Assembly (NCBI GenBank): GCA_001724265.1
Contig: MEDY01000013.1
Location: forward strand, 1-64,000
DNA: 64,000 bases
From: Rhizaria sp. SCN 62-66
Lineage: Eukaryota > Rhizaria, unplaced
Direction: 5' to 3'
Shown here in pieces: positions 58,948 to 64,000 of this stretch. The notes below the pieces were generated by a model, which worked only from the letters and a program-made list of their open reading frames with translations, was not told the DNA's origin and did no database searches. Position 1 is the first letter of the stretch, and each line of letters begins with the position of its first letter. The position numbers and the translations under genes were made by a program.

Positions 58948-60762
58948 ATGGACAACAAGGCTCTTCTAGACCAGCTCATGGGCGAAGGTCGCGACGACGT
59001 GTCCTCGGCGGGCAACAAACTCTCCTTCACCGACTCACAGGCCTGCCGCAACGCCCTCGTTTGGGAATGCTCCCGCAACAACCTCATCAAGATGCGCCGC
59101 GGCCACACCGCGCATCTGACCCCTTGCTCCCTCCGCCATGATCCGTACTTGAAGTCGCAATACGCCTCCGCAATGGCGCAATACCGTGCGCACCGCCTCA
59201 AGGCCGACCCGGCGTGGAACGGCACGGCCGACGGCGACCCCTGGGGCTTTTCTCACGACCTTGAGCGCACACTAGAGCGCGAAATTGCCCGCATCGACAC
59301 CACCATCGCCGAAGTGAAAGCCCGCGCCGACGCCGTTCGCGAGCCCGCTGACTTGGAAGTACCCGCCTACACCGCGCTGTCGACCCAGATTGCTCTCGTG
59401 CAGGGCGACGCCGCGCGGCTGGCGGCCGAGGGGCGCGCCGAGGACTGCGCGCTGATGCTGCAAATGGCGCACGATCTGGACGGGCAGCGCGTCGTCGTCT
59501 TGGCGCAGTTGATCGCGGAGCAGCTTGCGGAGAGCTACGTGCCTCCGCCGCCTGAACTCGTCGCCGCCGCCGCCGCTGCCGCTGAGGCTGCTGCTGCTTC
59601 TGCTGGCGCCACTGCTGCGAGTGGCGATAACAAGGATGCCACGGACAAGTCTGAGACGGCGACTGAAGTGGCTGAGAGCGACAACAAGACGGAGAGCAGC
59701 AGCAAGACTGACGCTGGCATCGCTGTTGCTTCAGGTGACAGTACCGCCAAGTCAGAGTTCCAGGCCAGTGGCTACAACGTCAACAAGGACAAAGACACCA
59801 GCGGCGACTCTGCTACCGCTGGCGAGAATGCTAGCGGTCCCTCTGCGAGTGTCAGCGTAAGTACCTCGCATGCGCCGGCGATCCACCCGTCGCGCCTCAC
59901 TCTCGCCTCTGCCCCCGCCCCGCCTGCCCGCGGCCCCCCGCACCACATCGACCTCGCCGCTCTCGGTGTCGCACAGCCGTTACTGCGTCCCACCATCCAC
60001 GACGCGCCCGCCTCTGCCGCCGAAGTCACGCGCGCCATCGCGGCCGCGCACAAGTTCCGCGCGTGCCCCGTGTGCGGCGCGCTTGCCAGCGTGCACGACG
60101 CGTTGCACCGCGCTGTGGAGCACTTGACCGGGGATCAGCACGCAGTGGCCGTCGCGATGCGGGCTGAGCTGGCGCGGCTGAAGGAAGTTAAGCCGCGCCC
60201 GGCGGGGTATTTCAGGGAGAATCGTCATTTGCTGCCCGCTGAGCTCCCCGGATTTGCGTCGAGCCGCAATAGCTACAGCAGTGGCACAAACTATACTAAC
60301 AGCAGCAGCTCACATATCAACAACAACAACAACAACTATGGCGCTAACAGGGGAGGTGACAGCTACCGTGGCGGCAGCACCGGGGGCCGTGACGCTGACT
60401 GGCGTCGCCGCCGCAGCAGCAGCCGCAGTCCTCCTCGTGGCGGCGGCCACGACCGAGACCGTGACCGTGACCGTGACCGTGACCGTGACCGTGACCGTGA
60501 CCGTGAGCGCTTTGGTGACCGTGACCGTGGCCGTGGCTTCGGTGACCGTGACCGTGAGCGCAGTGACCGTGACCGCAGTGACCGTGGGCGTGGTGGTGGA
60601 TATGGCCGCAGCAGCCGAAGTCGCAGCCGCAGTCCGCCCCGTGGAGGTGGTGGCTACGGCGGCGGTCGAGATAACGATGACGATGATATCTTGGCTAAGA
60701 TGGAGGCTGCGAAGCGCAAGCGGCAGATGGAGAGTAGTTATCGCAATGACCGTCGGTACTAA
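58948..60762 (+). CDS. LUC7L: LUC7-like U1 snRNP-associated splicing factor
   Basis: A single exon of 604 residues. The N-terminus ALLDQLMGEGRDD is the family's opening signature. The first zinc finger is of CCCH type (C33, C41, C60, H64), followed by a long helical region (about 100-200). The second is of C2H2 type (C373, C376, H392, H398; CPVCGALASVHD...EHLTGDQH). Between them lies a 150-residue disordered Ala/Ser/Lys/Asp insert, longer than usual. The C-terminal third is an Arg-rich tail with RD, RS and RGG repeats. LUC7 proteins sit on U1 snRNP and influence 5' splice-site choice, which is notable given the unusual donor consensus of the introns here. A GTAAGT at 59857-59862 lies inside this open frame and is apparently not spliced. 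Ends at TAA. Confidence 0.9.
   Translation: MDNKALLDQLMGEGRDDVSSAGNKLSFTDSQACRNALVWECSRNNLIKMRRGHTAHLTPCSLRHDPYLKSQYASAMAQYRAHRLKADPAWNGTADGDPWGFSHDLERTLEREIARIDTTIAEVKARADAVREPADLEVPAYTALSTQIALVQGDAARLAAEGRAEDCALMLQMAHDLDGQRVVVLAQLIAEQLAESYVPPPPELVAAAAAAAEAAAASAGATAASGDNKDATDKSETATEVAESDNKTESSSKTDAGIAVASGDSTAKSEFQASGYNVNKDKDTSGDSATAGENASGPSASVSVSTSHAPAIHPSRLTLASAPAPPARGPPHHIDLAALGVAQPLLRPTIHDAPASAAEVTRAIAAAHKFRACPVCGALASVHDALHRAVEHLTGDQHAVAVAMRAELARLKEVKPRPAGYFRENRHLLPAELPGFASSRNSYSSGTNYTNSSSSHINNNNNNYGANRGGDSYRGGSTGGRDADWRRRRSSSRSPPRGGGHDRDRDRDRDRDRDRDRDRERFGDRDRGRGFGDRDRERSDRDRSDRGRGGGYGRSSRSRSRSPPRGGGGYGGGRDNDDDDILAKMEAAKRKRQMESSYRNDRRY
60457..60504 (+). repeat. (GACCGT)8 hexanucleotide repeat encoding Asp-Arg repeats
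   Basis: Eight pure GACCGT units in the LUC7-like gene, giving alternating Asp and Arg in the charged tail. Confidence 0.95.
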
Positions 60763-61154
60763 AAGTCTTAGACATAACTATACGTTACACAGTTTTATTT
60801 ACTCCATACACATTCAATTTGGACGTAACTCCGCTTAAATCTACTCTTGTGCGACCCCGTGCGTTTGTGCGTGCTTGGCAAAATGCATTCGTGGTGAGAT
60901 CCGACCGGACTGAGGTCTGCGTTTGGTATCTCAACTCTAGCCTATATCCCGACGTGCGTTGCGAATGCCGTCAATTTGCGCGGGTGTGCTTTAGTTTGAT
61001 CTTTATTTCTGAAATATTCCTGAGGGAAACCACCACGATCTATTCCACTTTGGACTGCTAGATCTAACTTGCATCACCGACCACTCAAACCCAACTCACG
61101 CCCACTTCGCTTTCTCGCTTTCCCGCGCTCAAACATTATCTTCCGCACATCCAG
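60763..61154. other. Short spacer between two plus-strand genes
   Basis: 3' region of the LUC7-like gene and 5' region of the M16 protease gene. No gene was seen. Confidence 0.55.
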
Positions 61155-64000
61155 ATGGCGTCTAACGTGGTGATCCCCGTCAAAAGCGAGGCTGACCGCC
61201 GCGAGTACCGCATCCTGACTCTCCCCAACGAGCTGCAAGTCACCCTCTGCTCCGATCCTGAAGCCACGATGGCCGCGGCCGCGATGGACGTTGGCGTCGG
61301 CTCGTTCTCGGACCCGATCGAGGCGCCCGGTCTCGCGCATTTTCTCGAGCACATGCTGTTCCTCGGCACGGAGAAGTACCCCGACGAGAACAGCTACTCG
61401 GCGACTCTGGCCAAGTTCGGCGGCTACTCCAACGCCTGGACCAGCATGGAGAATACCAACTTCTACTTCGAGGTTAACGCCAACAATTTGGACGAGATGC
61501 TCGACCGCTTCGCCCAGTTCTTTATTGCGCCTCTCTTCACCGAGACGGCGACGGACCGCGAGATGAACGCTGTGCACTCGGAACACCAGAAGAACCTCCA
61601 GAACGACTCCTGGCGCGACTTCCAGCTTCTCAAGGCCCTCGTCAACCCCGACCACCCCATGGGCCGTTTCGCCACCGGCGACCTCACCACGCTGCGCGAT
61701 CTCCCCAAGCAGCATGGCATTAACGTCCGCGACCTCCTCATTGCGTTCCATGCCAAGCACTACTCGTCCTCGCTGATGAAGCTCGCCGTCGTTGGCAAGG
61801 AGAGCCTTGACCAGCTTGAGAAGTGGGTTGTCGACCGTTTCTCCCCGGTCAAGCGTATCGCCACCGCCACTCCGCCCGTCTTCAGCGAGGATGTTATCCG
61901 CTCCCCGCACGACACTGCCGCGCTGATCCGCTACGCGCCTGTGAAGGACCTGCGCGCACTCAGCCTCACGTGGCAGATGCCCAGTACCAACGCCGTCTAC
62001 GCCACGCGCCCCGCCGGGTTCATCTCGCACTTGCTGGGCCACGAGGGCGAGGGATCGCTCTTCTCCAAGCTCAAGCGCATGGGGCTCGCCACGTCGCTCA
62101 CTGCGGGGCCGTCGCACACGGCGACGTGCTTCGCGATGTTCTACGTGACGATCCGCCTCACGGAGGCCGGTATGTCCAAGACCGACCAGATCGCGGAAAT
62201 GGTATACGCGTACCTCTCGCTCTTGAGCCAGGCCTCCGACAGCGAGCTTAAGGCCCAGTTTGACGAGTGGGCCGCGATCTCCTCTTTCGCGTTCCGCTTC
62301 AAGTCCAAGGAGTCCGTCTCTGGCTACGCGTCGCAGCTTGCCAACAGCATGCACACTTATGCCCCCGCCGATCTCCTCGCGGGACCCAACGTGCCGACTG
62401 TGTTTGACGTCGCGCTTATCCGCAAGTACCTCGCCTGCTGCACCCCGCGCCGCGCCGTGACCACGTTCGCCGCCAAGGCCCTCGCGAGCGCCGTCAAGTT
62501 CGACAAGACCGAGAAATGGTACGGCACCCAGTACGCTGCCACCCCCATCCCCGAGGCGGTTTACCTTAAGTACGAGTCGCCTTCGGCCGAGGCGTGCGCT
62601 GAGATGCATCTCCCGCGTCCCAACGCCTTCATCCCGACCGACTTTGACATCCGCACCGAGTCATCCCTCGCGCTCGCTCCCCCCGCCGCCTCGGCCACTT
62701 TCTCCGGCGCCGACAACACGTCCGCGCTCGACGCTGTGCTGTTCGCGGCGCTCATGAACCAGCGCGTTGCGCAGTGCTACCGCTACTGCTGCGGCCGCGA
62801 CGCCGCCGCGCACGGCAGCCCCGTGACCGCGGATGATTTCAGTCATGCCGCGTCCACGCTAGTCCCCGCCGCGGACTGCGCTGACCGCTTCAAGTGGTCC
62901 CAGGTTCCGCCGCAGCGCGTCGAAGTGCCTGTGCCCGTCAAGACGATGTTCGACGTCCTGGCGGAGCAGCGCGCCGCTTCGGCCGCCAACAACGCCAGCG
63001 GCGCTGCTTCCCCGGCCGCTGGCGCTGAGGCTGAGGCCGAGGACGATGAGGACGCTGAGGCTGAGGCTGGTGCTGAGGGAGATTCTGCTGACGCCGAGGC
63101 CGAGGCTGCCCCTGCTTCCCCCGTTGCCGCGCCGCTGAGCGACGAGGACAAGGCGCCCGAGCGCGTCGACTCTGTCGTCGTCCCCGTTGAGCTGTGGCAC
63201 AAACTTGACCGCGTGTTCTCTCTGCCCAAGGCCATCGCGTGCCTGCAGCTGTATCTGCCCGAGGCGCACTCCTCCGCCGCGGCCAGTGTGATGACCGTGC
63301 TCTACACGTCCCTGGTCGAGGACTCGCTCAATGAAGTCGTGTACGACGCTGATGTCGCGCAGCTCAGCTTCAACTTCAGCTCCATGTCGCAGGCGCATCC
63401 CGTGATGCTCTCTTTCCGCGGTTACTCTCACAAGCTGCCCGCGTTCATTGACACGGTGCTGCAGCGCCTCAAGACGCTCGTCGTTGATCCCACGCGCTTT
63501 GTCGTCATCAAGGAGCAGATTGCGCGCTCGTATGCCAATCGGTCTAAGGCCGCTGCCTACGAGTCGGCGCGCAGCATGGGCGGGTACGTAACGCACACAA
63601 AACAAACGCATTTATTGCTTCAAATGATGTATAAATGAAAATTGCATGTATAAATATTTGTAAAATGCTTATTTGAAGCACCCCTTGTAAAATTCTCTTG
63701 ATATGTAATCTTTCTCACTTTATCTCTTTTACTTGTTTTTGTTTTGCTTTCAAATCTCTCTAGCTACCTGATGTCTGGTTCATACAACGACAACGAGCTC
63801 GCGGCCGCCCTCGCCCCGATCGACGTCCCGACCCTCCAAGCCTTCGCTGGCCGCCTCATGGCGCGCGGCGCAGTCTCCATGCTTGTCCACGGCAACGCCA
63901 CGCGCGATGAGGCAATCGCTCTCGCCCAGCAAGTGCACAAGACTCTCGACCTCGCGCCCGTCATGCCGCGCGAAATTGCTGAGGAGCGCCAGGCGCAGTT
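61155..64000 (+). CDS. IDE: Insulin-degrading-enzyme-like M16 metalloprotease, 3' end beyond window
   Basis: Exons are 61155-63583 and 63764 onward (intron 180 bp, GTACGT...CTCTAG, phase 2), open to the window edge after about 888 residues; family members are about 950-1020. The inverted zinc motif HFLEH is at 62-66 (His62, Glu65 as base, His66), and the third ligand is Glu143 in NAVHSEHQ, exactly 77 residues after His66 as in insulin-degrading enzyme. Flanking blocks match the family well: MLFLGTEKYPDENSYSATL, GGYSNAWTSMENTNFYFEV, and FFIAPLF. A 60-residue acidic insert (Glu/Ala/Asp-rich, about 615-660) separates the two halves and is not typical. The enzyme cleaves short peptides inside a closed chamber, usually in the cytosol or mitochondria; no targeting peptide is evident here. 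Confidence 0.93.

Noticed and set aside
59857-59862. GTAAGT in the LUC7-like gene as an intron donor
   Set aside because: The frame stays open and family-consistent across it, and no matching acceptor restores a better frame. It also differs from the GTACGT donors used elsewhere here.

Overview
The window is nuclear DNA of a unicellular eukaryote. Genes lie on both strands, 15 short introns (141-190 bp) interrupt several of them, coding regions are mostly very GC-rich with AT-richer spacers, and proteins carry poly-Gln, poly-Asn and poly-Ala tracts. I cannot name the species. The most telling property is the genetic code. Thirteen in-frame TAG codons lie inside otherwise continuous reading frames of four genes. 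All 14 gene ends visible here use TAA (13) or TGA (1), and none uses TAG. UAG therefore appears to be a sense codon, most likely glutamine, while UAA and UGA stay as stops. UAG-only reassignment has been reported in a few protists: Gln in the fornicate Iotanema and Leu in a sainouroid rhizarian. A standard-code ORF caller shatters these genes into ten or more false pieces.

Layout, left to right. An MFSD4-like sugar-type transporter (-). A probable mitochondrial single-pass coiled-coil protein (-). A 1991-residue disordered protein with three UAG codons (-). A full-length ABCA transporter with UAG in its central linker (+). A syntaxin-8/SYP5-like Qc-SNARE (+). A 1171-residue unknown protein in three exons (-). 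A DDX5/Dbp2-type DEAD-box helicase (+). A protein with three WH2 modules and a RhoGAP-like domain lacking the arginine finger (+). A MORN-repeat, Gln-rich protein with eight UAG codons (-). An alveolin-like/PDZ protein with an 8-nt first coding exon (-). A 3071-residue Ala-rich helical-solenoid protein in one exon (+). A Ded1/DDX3-type helicase (+). A small three-TM-segment protein (-). A LUC7-like U1 snRNP protein (+). The 5' part of an insulin-degrading-enzyme-like M16 protease, running off the right edge (+).

The genes do not form one pathway. RNA metabolism (two DEAD-box helicases and LUC7) and membrane or cytoskeleton functions (ABCA, MFS, SNARE, WH2-RhoGAP, MORN, alveolin-like/PDZ) recur. 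Intron donors follow GTACGT rather than GTAAGT: position +4 is C in 13 of 15 and T in 2, never A, and +5 is always G. This hints at a modified U1/5' splice-site pairing, and a LUC7 homologue is present in the same window.

Limits: all homology calls are from motif recognition by eye. Exon junctions are inferred from frame continuity and splice consensus. UTRs, promoters and poly(A) sites could not be defined except for one candidate.
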